A stretch of DNA of 39,934 nucleotides from Paenibacillus turpanensis (GTDB lineage Bacteria > Bacillota > Bacilli > Paenibacillales > YIM-B00363): assembly GCF_011421635.1 (NCBI RefSeq), contig NZ_WTLI01000006.1, positions 27,393 to 67,326 on the forward strand. Direction: 5' to 3'. The notes beneath the pieces were generated by a model. It ran no database searches, was not told the DNA's origin, and worked only from the letters and a program-made list of their open reading frames with translations. Made by a program: the position numbers and the translations under genes. Below, piece by piece: positions 1 to 8,509 of the stretch; within the stretch, counting starts at the first letter, position 1, and the number at the start of each line of letters is the position of its first letter.

Positions 1-105
1 TGGTATCGGTCGACTGGACGTTTACCAGTTGGCCGCTATTTCCCGAACAAAGCCAGTTGGCCGGCTTAGCGACCATTCGGCGAAACTGCGGCGAAGGTTA
101 ATAGG

Positions 106-130
106 GGGTTGGCTGAGGATCAGCCAGCCC
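106..130 (-). terminator. Hairpin just after the ABC permease stop codon
   Basis: An inverted repeat with an 11-bp stem (106-116 pairing with 120-130, one G-T pair, loop GGA) lies 10 nt downstream of the permease stop on the minus strand. No T-tract follows, so it is at best a weak terminator or an RNA-stabilising 3' end. Bases 1-105 hold no gene that I can support. Confidence 0.4.
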
Positions 131-139
131 TTACCCTTC

Positions 140-1378
140 TTAGGATCGCGAGCGAATTTCCTGCCGCATGAAATGCACATACGCTAATGCGAAGCAAACA
201 AGCGTCGCTGCAATAAGCCCCGTCACCTGCGGCCAAACGATAAGCAGGCTCTGTCCTAGCGGCAAAGCGCTATTCGGAATTGCACCGATGACCTGATCCA
301 TCGTTAGCGGCCCCAACGTGCGGATTTCCGGCACGAGTAAAGTTGTCGTCGCCTCTTGATACAGCTGATTTGGGGATAAGCGCATAAGCTGCTGCATCCA
401 CCCCGCATGGTTAACCGCTGCTGCGGCGGCGTCCCCACCGGCTGCCGGTGCAGTAGCATTAGCCACAAGCTGCACCAGCATGCTAAAAAACACACTATAA
501 AAAATCCAAACCGCGATCCCGGCCAATGCGGCAGTGGCCGCTTGCTTGAATCGTGCTGAAAACCAGATCGATAAATTGAGCCAGAAGCCAATATAAACGA
601 TGCTCAGCAGTAAAAACAAGATCATGCGGCCGAGCTCCTCTGCCGTTGGCGGAATGCCAATCGCCAATAAACCCATACCCATTACCATGAAGCCAAGTGC
701 GACAAACATTACAGAAATGACCAGCAATGCGGCCACAAACTTGGCATGCAGAACCTGGTCACGATATATTGGCTGTGAAAGCAGCCTGCTTAGAGTACCT
801 TTGGAACGCTCTGACGACACGACGTCAAAACCCATACCGATTCCGAGCAATGGTCCAAGAAACCCTACAAAGGTAATAAACGATGGCAGCGTATCCCCTT
901 GAAGAGTAAACAACCTTAGAAACAAGAAGGATTGAAGCTCCTCAGAAGCCGGGTCGATGCTGCGGATCGTGCTCAATGCCGCGTAAAGCGAGCCAATACA
1001 TGTCAACCAAATTAAGCCCAGTAAAATAATAAATCGCCAAGACCTAATATGATCGGACATTTCCTTTTGCACAAGCACGAGAAAAGGGTGCGGCGGCAAA
1101 ACCGCGCCAGATGAACCGAACATGCCGGTTTTACTGGATGGGCCAGATGTGGCAGATGCTCCTTTGATGATTATTTCATCGGGCAAACCTGCTGTGTCAG
1201 AGGTTTCCGATGCCTTCAAGTCTCCTGTCACCCCCGATGCAAAGGATGTACCAGAATCATGAGAATGCTCAGACGCATCGGAACCCGCCAAGCTGCTCGC
1301 TGCTTCCGATTCAATGGATGGTCCCGAATCGCCGGCGCGGGGCTTTTTGTTCCCCGGATTCTCATACGGAGAAGCCAT
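140..1378 (-). CDS. ABC-2 type transporter permease
   Basis: Membrane subunit (412 aa from this start) of an ABC exporter whose ATPase is the next gene upstream. About six hydrophobic segments are visible in the C-terminal 300 residues. Between the second and third lies a cytoplasmic stretch (SSERSKGTLSRLLSQP) typical of ABC-2/NosY-like permeases. The first ~90 residues are unusual: low-complexity, rich in Ser, Gly, Asp and Ala, and probably disordered. I chose the ATG at 1378 because GAGGTGG sits ~6 nt upstream; an in-frame ATG at 1420 lacks a good site. The start overlaps the ATPase gene end by 17 nt, which suggests translational coupling. Together with the ATPase and the NEW3 protein it forms one operon. 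The substrate cannot be read from the sequence. Confidence 0.9.
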   Translation of the reverse strand: MASPYENPGNKKPRAGDSGPSIESEAASSLAGSDASEHSHDSGTSFASGVTGDLKASETSDTAGLPDEIIIKGASATSGPSSKTGMFGSSGAVLPPHPFLVLVQKEMSDHIRSWRFIILLGLIWLTCIGSLYAALSTIRSIDPASEELQSFLFLRLFTLQGDTLPSFITFVGFLGPLLGIGMGFDVVSSERSKGTLSRLLSQPIYRDQVLHAKFVAALLVISVMFVALGFMVMGMGLLAIGIPPTAEELGRMILFLLLSIVYIGFWLNLSIWFSARFKQAATAALAGIAVWIFYSVFFSMLVQLVANATAPAAGGDAAAAAVNHAGWMQQLMRLSPNQLYQEATTTLLVPEIRTLGPLTMDQVIGAIPNSALPLGQSLLIVWPQVTGLIAATLVCFALAYVHFMRQEIRSRS

Positions 1379-2366
1379 GGCGATCCACCTCACTTTCAAA
1401 ATATCTGCGGTAAATTTCATCGAGACCGTACTGCTTTCTGCTTAACTGGCGCAGTTCCGCTCCTGTTTCAACAACCTTGCGGGCGATCAAACCGGATACA
1501 TCCAGCTGGCAGCCAAATTCGGCTCGACGCTCATCCAAGCGCTTCGCGCTGCAAACCCCATCCATCTCCTTCAGTAAAGCAAACAACTCTTCACTAAAAG
1601 GCTCCGCCTCCACGTCAATGGCATACGGCTCCCCGCTAAAAAGCTGACGTGACAATGAATCCACATCTCCACAAGCGAGCAGCCTGCCCCCTACGAACAA
1701 TCCCACTCGATCGCAAACCTGCTGAACTTGGTGCAGATGATGCGAAGACAACAGCACCGTCAAGCCTTCCTTGCGGCTTAATGTACGAATCAAATCCATA
1801 AACTCACGGACCCCCTCCGGGTCAATCCCTAACGTCGGCTCATCCAATATGATGACGTCAGGCTGTTTAATCAGCACATCGGCAAGCCCTAAACGCTGCC
1901 GCATTCCCCGGGAGTATGTTCCGACCCGCTTCTCGCCGGCGTGCTCTAACCCAACGCGCTGCAGCAGCTCAACCGCCCTCAGTTCGGCTTCCTTCTTCGG
2001 TATTCGGTTCAGCTGTGCTGTGAGCATCAAATTTTCCCGTCCGCTACGGTCGTCATAAAAACCAATGTCGTCCGGCAGGTAACCGACCTTTTGCTTGACC
2101 CGAATCGGATTTCGCGTGGAATCGATGCCGCAGACCGTCACAGAACCCGAGGTGGGCTCCGTTAGCCCCAGCATCATTAAGATCGTCGTTGATTTTCCTG
2201 CCCCATTCGGGCCCAGCAGTCCAAAAATTTCACCCTTTTGAATCGTTAAGTCTAAACCATCAACGGCCCGATGCTCGCCATATTGCTTCGTTAAAGAGGT
2301 CAGCTCGATCATTGCCTCTTGCTCCCGTTGAGGCCTTGACGATGCCGCTCCTAATACTGCGTCCAC
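1362..2366 (-). CDS. ABC transporter ATP-binding protein
   Basis: Cytoplasmic ATPase (334 aa) powering the adjacent permease. Walker A is GPNGAGKST at residues 52-60, the signature region is YSRGMRQR at ~151-158, and Walker B is VIILDEP at ~171-177 with Glu176 as catalytic base. The switch histidine is in SSHH at ~207-210. The YSRGM signature and the ~100-residue C-terminal extension resemble the CcmA/NosF-like class that pairs with ABC-2 permeases. The start is GTG with GGAGG 9 nt upstream, 3 nt after the NEW3 gene stop. An internal ATG at 2312 with GGGAG upstream is a possible shorter start, giving MIELTSLTKQYG. Confidence 0.93.
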   Translation of the reverse strand: MDAVLGAASSRPQREQEAMIELTSLTKQYGEHRAVDGLDLTIQKGEIFGLLGPNGAGKSTTILMMLGLTEPTSGSVTVCGIDSTRNPIRVKQKVGYLPDDIGFYDDRSGRENLMLTAQLNRIPKKEAELRAVELLQRVGLEHAGEKRVGTYSRGMRQRLGLADVLIKQPDVIILDEPTLGIDPEGVREFMDLIRTLSRKEGLTVLLSSHHLHQVQQVCDRVGLFVGGRLLACGDVDSLSRQLFSGEPYAIDVEAEPFSEELFALLKEMDGVCSAKRLDERRAEFGCQLDVSGLIARKVVETGAELRQLSRKQYGLDEIYRRYFESEVDRHGFSV

Positions 2367-2369
2367 CTT

Positions 2370-3575
2370 TTATCGCCTCCCATACTTGCGGAACAAGTAA
2401 TAAATCCCTCCAACTACGGCTGCAATCACCAAAATACCGGTGAATCCCCAAAGCACAGAGGTCTTCACTGTTACCCTGAATTCCGCATCATCAGAGGCTT
2501 CCGGTGAACGAACCGAAAATACGGAGGCATAATCACCCGCAATGGCTTTATCCGACGATTTCAGCGACACCTGTACACTCGCGCTTTTTCCTGGCTCCAA
2601 TTTAGCGATGCGGCGCGGCTCAAAGGTCGCCTCCCAATCCGAAGGAAGCGTAGAAGACAGCTCCAAATCAGTCAAATCGGAGGAGCCCTTGTTAGCTACC
2701 ACAAGCTCCAGCTTCCTCTCTCCACCGGCCGTTACATCCGTAGATAGCACGCCCTGCGGCGTCGATAACGCTACCTCGTAGGTTCCGGTAATTACAACCT
2801 CCAGCTCCAGCTTGGCACTTGTTCCTCCGGAAGTCGCTGCGACAGGAATTTTATACGATCCGGCAGTTACATTTTCCGGCGGCTTCGCATCAATGCTGAC
2901 CGTCTTGGAGCCAGACGCATCCACACTCACGGAAGTGACCTTCTGCCCGCCTTCGGCAAAGGTTACAGCCCAGCCGCGCGGCGCCTCGGCGGTTAAGGCA
3001 TAAACCTGCTTATCCGCTGTGCGGTTCCGCAAATTCGCACTGAAGCTGAAGGACGAGGACGCGCTGCCTTGGCGATTCGGCTGCTCAGACGTCAGCTCCG
3101 TGCGAAAGCTTCCTTGTTCCGCTACACGAATCGTCAGAGGCAGCACACTTTTGCCTTCCGCTTCTAACGTGACACGATATTCCCCTTTTTCCACTTTAAG
3201 CGGCACTTCCACCTCAAGATTTAGCGATTGGGTGCTGTTCGGCTTAACCGACAGCTCGGAAACGGACCAGCCTCCGGCTGTCAGCGTATGCTCCCAGCCC
3301 TCCGGTCCGCTGATCGTAAAGCGTGCCTCCTGAACACTGCCTGTTTGATTTAAGACATCAATCGAATAATTGATCGTTTCCCCCGGCATTACAGATATAT
3401 CCGTATAGGGCGTATACAAAGTGACATCCCCCTGTGCCGCGAAAGCAGGTGTCGGCAGCAGCCCGCCAAGGGCAAGCGCCATACCAAGCACCATCGACAG
3501 CATCGTTCGCAGCAGTCTCCCCACCGCCGCATTGACCGAAAAAGTAATGCTTCCCGTCTTACCCGCATTCCTCAC
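2370..3575 (-). CDS. NEW3-domain membrane-anchored exported protein
   Basis: 401-aa protein with an N-terminal signal peptide (hydrophobic ~24-42, likely cleavage after AFA near residue 47). About three Ig-like beta-sandwich repeats follow, of the NPCBM-associated NEW3 type; each ends in a G-[ESD]-Y strand such as GEYRVTLEAEG or GSYKIPVAAT. A C-terminal membrane helix (~372-393) precedes a short basic tail, FRKYGRR. It is therefore displayed outside the membrane. NEW3 proteins are often encoded beside ABC-2 exporters, and this one is first in the operon, so it may be the extracytoplasmic partner. The start is GTG with AAGGGGG ~9 nt upstream. No substrate or ligand is evident. Confidence 0.85.
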   Translation of the reverse strand: MRNAGKTGSITFSVNAAVGRLLRTMLSMVLGMALALGGLLPTPAFAAQGDVTLYTPYTDISVMPGETINYSIDVLNQTGSVQEARFTISGPEGWEHTLTAGGWSVSELSVKPNSTQSLNLEVEVPLKVEKGEYRVTLEAEGKSVLPLTIRVAEQGSFRTELTSEQPNRQGSASSSFSFSANLRNRTADKQVYALTAEAPRGWAVTFAEGGQKVTSVSVDASGSKTVSIDAKPPENVTAGSYKIPVAATSGGTSAKLELEVVITGTYEVALSTPQGVLSTDVTAGGERKLELVVANKGSSDLTDLELSSTLPSDWEATFEPRRIAKLEPGKSASVQVSLKSSDKAIAGDYASVFSVRSPEASDDAEFRVTVKTSVLWGFTGILVIAAVVGGIYYLFRKYGRR

Positions 3576-3776
3576 GTTGCAAGTCCCCCTTATCCATCAT
3601 TTAAAAAATTTCACCCCTACTACGCAGCAAAAACGCCCTTGGATGAACCGCAACCTTAAAAAACGTTAAAAATTCGCTTAAAAAACAATTAAAAATAAAG
3701 GAGCCGCTTTTGTGCGCCCACCTTTTTTGATAGAAAAATAAGGAGAGGACTATTTAAAACGGAGGGACATTCACAC
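3576..3776. promoter_or_regulatory. Divergent intergenic region, NEW3 operon / sigma factor
   Basis: This 201-bp AT-rich stretch separates the divergent NEW3-ABC operon (minus) and the sigma/anti-sigma operon (plus), so promoters for both should lie here. Runs of A are frequent between 3655 and 3760. I found no clear sigma-A pair and no convincing ECF-type (AAC / CGTC-like) pair. Only the ribosome binding site GGAGGG at ~3761-3766 is certain. Confidence 0.4.
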
Positions 3777-4373
3777 ATGGATTACCGGGAGCAATCCGAC
3801 CTGATTCAGGAGCTGCTGGACGGTAAGAAAGCGGCGTTTGATCGGTTTTATGACCGGTACGCCCCTCTTGTTGTCCATATCGCTCAGCGAATAACGGGGG
3901 ATTGGATGGAAGCAGAGGATATTTGCCACGAGGTTCTGCTTGAGGCACTTCGCAAGCTGAAGGATTACGACCCGAAACGTGGCTCGCTGGATGCTTGGAT
4001 TTCAGTCATTGCCAAAAGCAGGAGCCTAGATCAATTACGAAAGCTTGAAAAGATGACAGCCAAAACAATGGACACGCTGCCGGAGCATCGGACAGCCTCA
4101 TTTTCACCCGAGGAAGCACTGCTGCGCAGCGTTCAAAATCAAGAGCTCGTCGCAGCTCTTCATCGGCTGCCGGTTCAACAGCGCGAGGCACTGCTGGCAA
4201 CCTATTGGAAGTCACTTACGCATAAGGAAACGGCGGAGGCGCTGGGCAGACCTTTGGGTACCGTGAAATCAGTAATTCGAGCGGGAATCAACAATATGAA
4301 AAAGCAGCTGACAGCGCTGCAGCAAGGGGGGACGAAGGATGAATCCTATGAATCGCCAAGAATGCGCGGATGA
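3777..4373 (+). CDS. ECF-type RNA polymerase sigma factor
   Basis: 198-aa alternative sigma factor. Region 2 spans ~22-90 (FYDRYAPLVVHIAQRITGDW, then AEDICHEVLLEAL, the core-binding and -10 recognition part). Region 4 spans ~125-176 and contains a helix-turn-helix (HKETAEALGRPLGTVKSVIRAG) for -35 recognition. The layout resembles the SigK-type ECF group paired with RskA anti-sigma factors. The ATG at 3777 has GGAGGG 10 nt upstream. The last 35 nt overlap the anti-sigma gene, the usual arrangement for equal expression of a sigma and its inhibitor. No regulon can be read from the window; the NEW3-ABC operon next door is a candidate target. Confidence 0.92.
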   Translation: MDYREQSDLIQELLDGKKAAFDRFYDRYAPLVVHIAQRITGDWMEAEDICHEVLLEALRKLKDYDPKRGSLDAWISVIAKSRSLDQLRKLEKMTAKTMDTLPEHRTASFSPEEALLRSVQNQELVAALHRLPVQQREALLATYWKSLTHKETAEALGRPLGTVKSVIRAGINNMKKQLTALQQGGTKDESYESPRMRG

Positions 4374-5070
4374 AATGGAGATCATCGATCTCGCTGCGGG
4401 GAGACTGCCTTCTAACAGGTCGAAGCTGCTGCATAGCCATATCAGCCAATGCAAAGCTTGTTTTGCCCTCTATCAAGAATGGATGTCGCTGCTGCCAACC
4501 GGGAACCATGAAAGCACCGAAATTCTTCCCGCTAATGAACATAAACGTCGCGTTCGCCGTCATTGGAGAACAATACGTGCCGCGAATACCCTTAAGCGGT
4601 TAGCACCATACGCCGCAGGTGCAGCCGCGGCGGTTTGGATTTCGTTAGTGGCCGTGCAATCCGGTTCAAACAGCCCTTCAGGAAAAACAGATCGTCTATT
4701 GTCCAATCCGGTTCAGCTGCTGGCCAACCATCCGCAAACCTCCGCCATTCATGTTCCCGTTGCGAATACGGTCAAGCCTTTACATGCAACCGTTCTTGTC
4801 AATGAGGCCACCGGAGAGCTGGCCGTGGCGGCATATGGCCTTTCCCCGATAAACGACCACGATTATCAGGCTTGGCTGGGATCAACCGGAAAGCTTCGCA
4901 GCGGCGGATTATTATCATTGCAAAACGGCATGCTCCAGCTTTACGTTAGCGGTCCCGACATCGTTGACAGCGACGATCTTATGGTTAGCATCGAACCGAA
5001 AGGCGGCAGCGGTCAGCCCACCGGACCTATTGCGATGTATGCCAAATTGAAGTCCGAAAAATATCAATGA
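4339..5070 (+). CDS. RskA-like membrane anti-sigma factor with zinc motif
   Basis: 243-aa inhibitor of the preceding sigma factor. The cytoplasmic N-terminus carries the ZAS motif H-x3-C-x2-C (His34, Cys38, Cys41), which binds zinc and clamps the sigma factor in this family. A single membrane helix lies at ~88-106. The external part (~150-243) matches the RskA C-terminal fold (ATGELAVAAYGL, DYQAWLGSTGK, FxxEPKGGS-like region). Such proteins release the sigma factor after regulated proteolysis triggered by envelope or redox signals; the signal here is unknown. The ATG has AAGGGGGG ~8 nt upstream, inside the end of the sigma gene. A strong hairpin follows. Confidence 0.88.
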   Translation: MNPMNRQECADEMEIIDLAAGRLPSNRSKLLHSHISQCKACFALYQEWMSLLPTGNHESTEILPANEHKRRVRRHWRTIRAANTLKRLAPYAAGAAAAVWISLVAVQSGSNSPSGKTDRLLSNPVQLLANHPQTSAIHVPVANTVKPLHATVLVNEATGELAVAAYGLSPINDHDYQAWLGSTGKLRSGGLLSLQNGMLQLYVSGPDIVDSDDLMVSIEPKGGSGQPTGPIAMYAKLKSEKYQ

Positions 5071-5100
5071 CCGGAGAACAAGAAGCTCTCCGGTCATTTG
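5066..5100. terminator. Bidirectional terminator between convergent genes
   Basis: A perfect 12-bp stem (5066-5077 with 5087-5098, core ACCGGAGA/TCTCCGGT) and 9-nt loop overlap the anti-sigma stop codon. It lies 10 nt from the end of the convergent small gene. A short T-run follows on plus. It probably ends transcripts from both sides. Confidence 0.75.
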
Positions 5101-5109
5101 CTTACTAAT

Positions 5110-5319
5110 TTAAAATCGAAGTAAAAATTGCTTCAGATCGCCCACTAGAACCTCGACCCGGTCTTTTTCTTCCTTTTCCTGCTCTTCATCTCCCAAGCCT
5201 TCGAATTGTTCTAAAACCGCTTGAGCAATGAATTCCGTACTAATTCCATGATGCTTAAAAATCGCGGTAAGCTGATCAAGCGTCTCATGATTTTCGATGA
5301 TTTCAGTTAGCTGGCTCAT
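5110..5319 (-). CDS. Small acidic protein, unknown function
   Basis: 69-aa protein, not recognised. It is predicted mostly helical, with a strongly acidic middle (GDEEQEKEEKDR at ~43-54), no signal peptide, no membrane segment and no cysteine. The ATG has AAGGAGTG ~6 nt upstream. It follows the YhcN/YlaJ lipoprotein gene by 12 nt and so is probably co-transcribed with it. Its position suggests a sporulation-linked role, but nothing in the sequence shows a function. Confidence 0.7.
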   Translation of the reverse strand: MSQLTEIIENHETLDQLTAIFKHHGISTEFIAQAVLEQFEGLGDEEQEKEEKDRVEVLVGDLKQFLLRF

Positions 5320-5331
5320 AGGTCACACTCC

Positions 5332-6384
5332 TTAGTCCAATTTGCCGGTTTGGTTCGGCCGGTCTAAAAAGTTGTTGTCCATACTCGGATAGATTCCCCA
5401 CAAGGTCCGCGGCATATGCACGCCCTGGTTTGTATCGCTATCTGTTGTTTCCACGCGATTATTATCAAGCACCGGATCTCCGCCTAATTCAGACGGAAAG
5501 AAACGTTCCGCCATCGCATTAAACGGATTTAGATAGGTACGTACGGCGCTTCCTTGATCAATACGCCCAACGTAATTCTCCAGCTCTCCCAAAAACTCAG
5601 GTTCCGCCGATATGAACACATGACGGATCGTCGTATCTCTACTGCGGATCAGATCCTCGATCTGCGTTTTCAAAAAGCTCGAAACCCCATTTGCCTGCGT
5701 CCCCGCTCCATATCCTAATGAGGATAAACCACCATAAGAGCCCTGCATTCCAGAGGCAGACGGAGCCTGTGGATTGCGAGTTTGCGCCGGGGGCTCTGTT
5801 GACAGGTCTGGTGCGCCTGCATTGATTTGTCCCGCATCGTTATACTGGCGCATCGTTCCGTTGTAATCGCGAATTCCCATAATTTTCGTAGTCCCGTAAC
5901 GGCCTGTTTCCGTTTCCGCTCCTTTAGCGGCCATACCCGGAGCCGGGTTTGCGTCATTGCGGACCCCCGGAAGCTCAGTCCCGTTCTTCATATGAGCTCC
6001 GTTAGAACCGCTCAGCTTCTCGTGCAAACGGAGCCCGACATAAGCATTAACGTCGCTCACAAGCACAGTTGCCGATTCCACGCCGTCCAGCAGCGCGATT
6101 TGGCGGGCCAAATCCTCATTCACCGCGATGGTTCCGTTCGAATGCATTCCACCGCCGTTCATAAGCGAGCCATATCGTCCCCAAGACGGGTCACGGGGTT
6201 CACGATCGATGCCCAAATAGTTCGTGCTCAGTGTTTCATTACGGTTCCCATCCATTTCGAACGAGCCTGGAACCGCTCTTGCTTTAGAACCCGTATCGTC
6301 GATCTTTTGGGTTCCGCAGCCGGATAAAGCAATCATGGCCGCAATAGCTGCCGCTGATAAAGGTATCATTCGGCTTTTTGCCAC
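5332..6384 (-). CDS. YhcN/YlaJ family sporulation lipoprotein
   Basis: 350-aa lipoprotein. The signal sequence ends in a lipobox, LSGC, with the lipidated cysteine at 23. The N-terminal half contains the family core (ARQIALLDGVESATVLVSDVNAYVG region, ~90-120). A long Gly/Asn/Pro-rich linker follows (~125-225), then the second half of the core (IRHVFISAEPEFLGELENYVGR, ~250-272). YhcN/YlaJ proteins are membrane lipoproteins of the developing or dormant spore. This one is long for the family because of the linker. The start is GTG with AAGGAGGAG 8 nt upstream. The 163-bp region upstream holds only a short GATGCT/AGCATC hairpin near 6412-6428. Confidence 0.85.
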   Translation of the reverse strand: MAKSRMIPLSAAAIAAMIALSGCGTQKIDDTGSKARAVPGSFEMDGNRNETLSTNYLGIDREPRDPSWGRYGSLMNGGGMHSNGTIAVNEDLARQIALLDGVESATVLVSDVNAYVGLRLHEKLSGSNGAHMKNGTELPGVRNDANPAPGMAAKGAETETGRYGTTKIMGIRDYNGTMRQYNDAGQINAGAPDLSTEPPAQTRNPQAPSASGMQGSYGGLSSLGYGAGTQANGVSSFLKTQIEDLIRSRDTTIRHVFISAEPEFLGELENYVGRIDQGSAVRTYLNPFNAMAERFFPSELGGDPVLDNNRVETTDSDTNQGVHMPRTLWGIYPSMDNNFLDRPNQTGKLD

Positions 6385-6547
6385 GGTGACATCTCCTCCT
6401 TGAGCGCAAAGTGGTGATGCTTTTTTAGCATCCCCTCATCCTTTCACCCCACGCGGAGAAGTTTTTGCCGTAACCGGAGCAACATGTAAAAGCTTATACC
6501 GGCCGGCAGTACGACAGATTTCACTAGGTACCATCAAGTCATAGCGC

Positions 6548-8437
6548 CTAGTCACTTTCACAATCCCGGCAGACGATGCGAGCAAGCTGCGCCTGTTCAG
6601 CAAAGCCCTTCATAGCTGCCGTAAACCCTTGTACCTCGGCATTTCCCTCGTTTAGGATTCGAGCAAATTCGTCTCTTTCAAAAGCTTCCCGGCTTACGAC
6701 AATTTCACCTTTTCCACCAAGTGCTTGGATTCGGGCAGCCATGTTCACGGTCCTCCCAAAATAATCCAAGCGGTCGTTCATGCCTACCGCAATAGCCGGC
6801 CCGAAATGAAATCCGAGCTTCATCGCCAAAGGAGCATTTCGGCTGTGCACGGTATTAAAGGCTTTCAAGCCGCGCATGATAAAAAGAGAGCACCGCATTG
6901 CATCCTCCGGCTTTATAAACACAGCCATTACCGCATCGCCGATCGTTTTCACAACACTGCCTTTATGCTTTCGTACCGCATCGTCTACAAAAGTAAAGTG
7001 CTTATGAACCGTTCCATATGCCGAAGCGTCTCCGACTTGCTCGTAAAATAAGGTGGAATCCAGCAGATCGCTGAACCAAATCGTAACGTTCTCTACTCCT
7101 ACCTGTAGTCCAGGAGCAAGAACCTCCGACGAGAATAACCGGCGAAATTCAGCAAAGGCCGCAGCTTCCGCAGCAGTCACAATGTCATCCGAGGGCTGCA
7201 AAGCTTCCAAAGCGACTACAATGTCCCGGTCACCATGGTTTTTAACCTCAATATTCGAAGTCTCCAATGGAACAAGCAGCAATTGGTTTGCTTCAAAGCC
7301 GACTTCAGAATATACAATAGAACGCTCGGGCAAAGGAGCAGCTTGTTCTACCGTGCCGAGCGGATACAAAGCAGTCTCAAGCAGCAGCTTATGGTTGGTT
7401 TGAAGCGTACGCAGCCGATAAGGCCTGTCCATCGCCGTTGGGGCTGTAAAATGGGCGCTGGACCCCGGAGTAATTCTACGCTGCTCGCGAATATGCGGCG
7501 TGATCATCGGCCCGCCGATGCAGAAGGTGTTTTTAAAGGCAGGGCGGATCTGCGGGTGCACGGTAAAACATAGCTCAACATTCCGGTCAAACTGCAAATC
7601 GTAATCGATCCCGCAAAAATCGCAATGAAACGCATTTTTCAGCGCAGACATCGTGTTTACGCTCGACTTCACGACCCGGCAGTTGGGACAAAGCAAATTC
7701 CAGCTTAAATTTACGATTCCTTCTTTCGTGGCATACAGAAACCAGCGCAGCACCTCGTCCTTCTCCAGCTTCCACAGCTTGGCCAGTCGGTAGGGCCGCA
7801 TATCAACAACATCGTCATCCCCGCCCAACGCAATCCATTCCTTCATCCGCTCACTTACTTTCTCTGAAACGGATTGCTTCCGCAATGAAAGAAGCTGCCG
7901 CTCCAAAGCAGCCTGATCAAAGCCATACCCTTCCTTCGGCTGCGGCAAAACGGTTCGCTGGGGCTGCTCCTCTCGAAGCTGAACGAACCGCTCGATATAC
8001 TCTAACGTCCGTTTCATCGATGAAACACCCGTTGCATAAATAGCGGCCAGTCCGAGAAGTCCGCGCGGCGTAAAATCGGCAAACAGCGTAACTTCCGTAC
8101 ACACGGAACCTCGATCGCTCGTTCTGTCCTGAAGACGGACCCCTCCAACAAAACGCTGGATCGGTCCTGTTTTATAATTTCGAACCACATGATAAAACTC
8201 TTGCTGCTTCCATTCAAAGGGATGCTCGTCCCACGCAATCGGCACTATACCTGCAACCTTTGCTCTAATGGCACGGAACATTCCATGTTCCTCCCCCGGC
8301 TGAACCGGTACATTTTGAATCGAAAAGAGCCCGATCACTCGGTTAAGATGATCTGTATCGCTAAGGAGCTCCCACATCGTATCGATTGGATAGTTAACCG
8401 TTTTTGTATACGTAAAAGATTGAACAGGCAGGCCCAT
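6548..8437 (-). CDS. Class III adenylate cyclase with SRPBCC and DUF5939-like domains
   Basis: 629-aa cytoplasmic protein. Residues ~6-158 form an SRPBCC (START-like) ligand-binding fold. Residues ~175-420 resemble DUF5939, including a Cys-x2-Cys ... Cys-x2-Cys zinc site (~C250, C253, C272, C275). Residues ~448-590 are a class III nucleotidyl cyclase domain. The two metal-binding Asp are present (D457 in FSDLLDST, D501 in KTIGDAVM). So are the adenine-selecting Lys497 and Asp558 (LDYFG) and the transition-state Asn565 and Arg569 (VNMAARI). It should therefore make cAMP as a homodimer, presumably controlled by a lipid-like ligand. I prefer the ATG at 8437 because GGGAG is 7-8 nt upstream; a GTG at 8443 is too close to that site. 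Confidence 0.9.
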   Translation of the reverse strand: MGLPVQSFTYTKTVNYPIDTMWELLSDTDHLNRVIGLFSIQNVPVQPGEEHGMFRAIRAKVAGIVPIAWDEHPFEWKQQEFYHVVRNYKTGPIQRFVGGVRLQDRTSDRGSVCTEVTLFADFTPRGLLGLAAIYATGVSSMKRTLEYIERFVQLREEQPQRTVLPQPKEGYGFDQAALERQLLSLRKQSVSEKVSERMKEWIALGGDDDVVDMRPYRLAKLWKLEKDEVLRWFLYATKEGIVNLSWNLLCPNCRVVKSSVNTMSALKNAFHCDFCGIDYDLQFDRNVELCFTVHPQIRPAFKNTFCIGGPMITPHIREQRRITPGSSAHFTAPTAMDRPYRLRTLQTNHKLLLETALYPLGTVEQAAPLPERSIVYSEVGFEANQLLLVPLETSNIEVKNHGDRDIVVALEALQPSDDIVTAAEAAAFAEFRRLFSSEVLAPGLQVGVENVTIWFSDLLDSTLFYEQVGDASAYGTVHKHFTFVDDAVRKHKGSVVKTIGDAVMAVFIKPEDAMRCSLFIMRGLKAFNTVHSRNAPLAMKLGFHFGPAIAVGMNDRLDYFGRTVNMAARIQALGGKGEIVVSREAFERDEFARILNEGNAEVQGFTAAMKGFAEQAQLARIVCRDCESD

Positions 8438-8466
8438 ATGCACACTCCCGGAAGCAAGTTGCCTCT

Positions 8467-8475
8467 ATTGTACCA
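8467..8475 (-). promoter_or_regulatory. Extended -10 promoter candidate for the cyclase gene
   Basis: The minus strand reads TGGTACAAT, an extended -10 element with a 5/6 match to TATAAT, ~30 nt before the cyclase ATG. No good -35 was found at 17 nt, as expected for an extended -10 promoter. It lies in the 72-bp gap after the upstream GT4 gene, so the cyclase may be transcribed separately from the glycan genes. Confidence 0.45.
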
Positions 8476-8509
8476 TGAAGCCGCATCCGGTAATGCCAAT
8501 GGCCTGCCG

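Noticed and set aside
3700..3735. Sigma-A promoter TTGTGC / GAAAAT for the sigma factor gene
   Set aside because: Only 3/6 and 4/6 matches in AT-rich DNA, so not distinguishable from background.
6412..6428. Terminator after the cyclase gene (GATGCT/AGCATC hairpin)
   Set aside because: A six-pair stem with A/T loop and no following T-run on the minus strand, ~120 nt from the cyclase stop.
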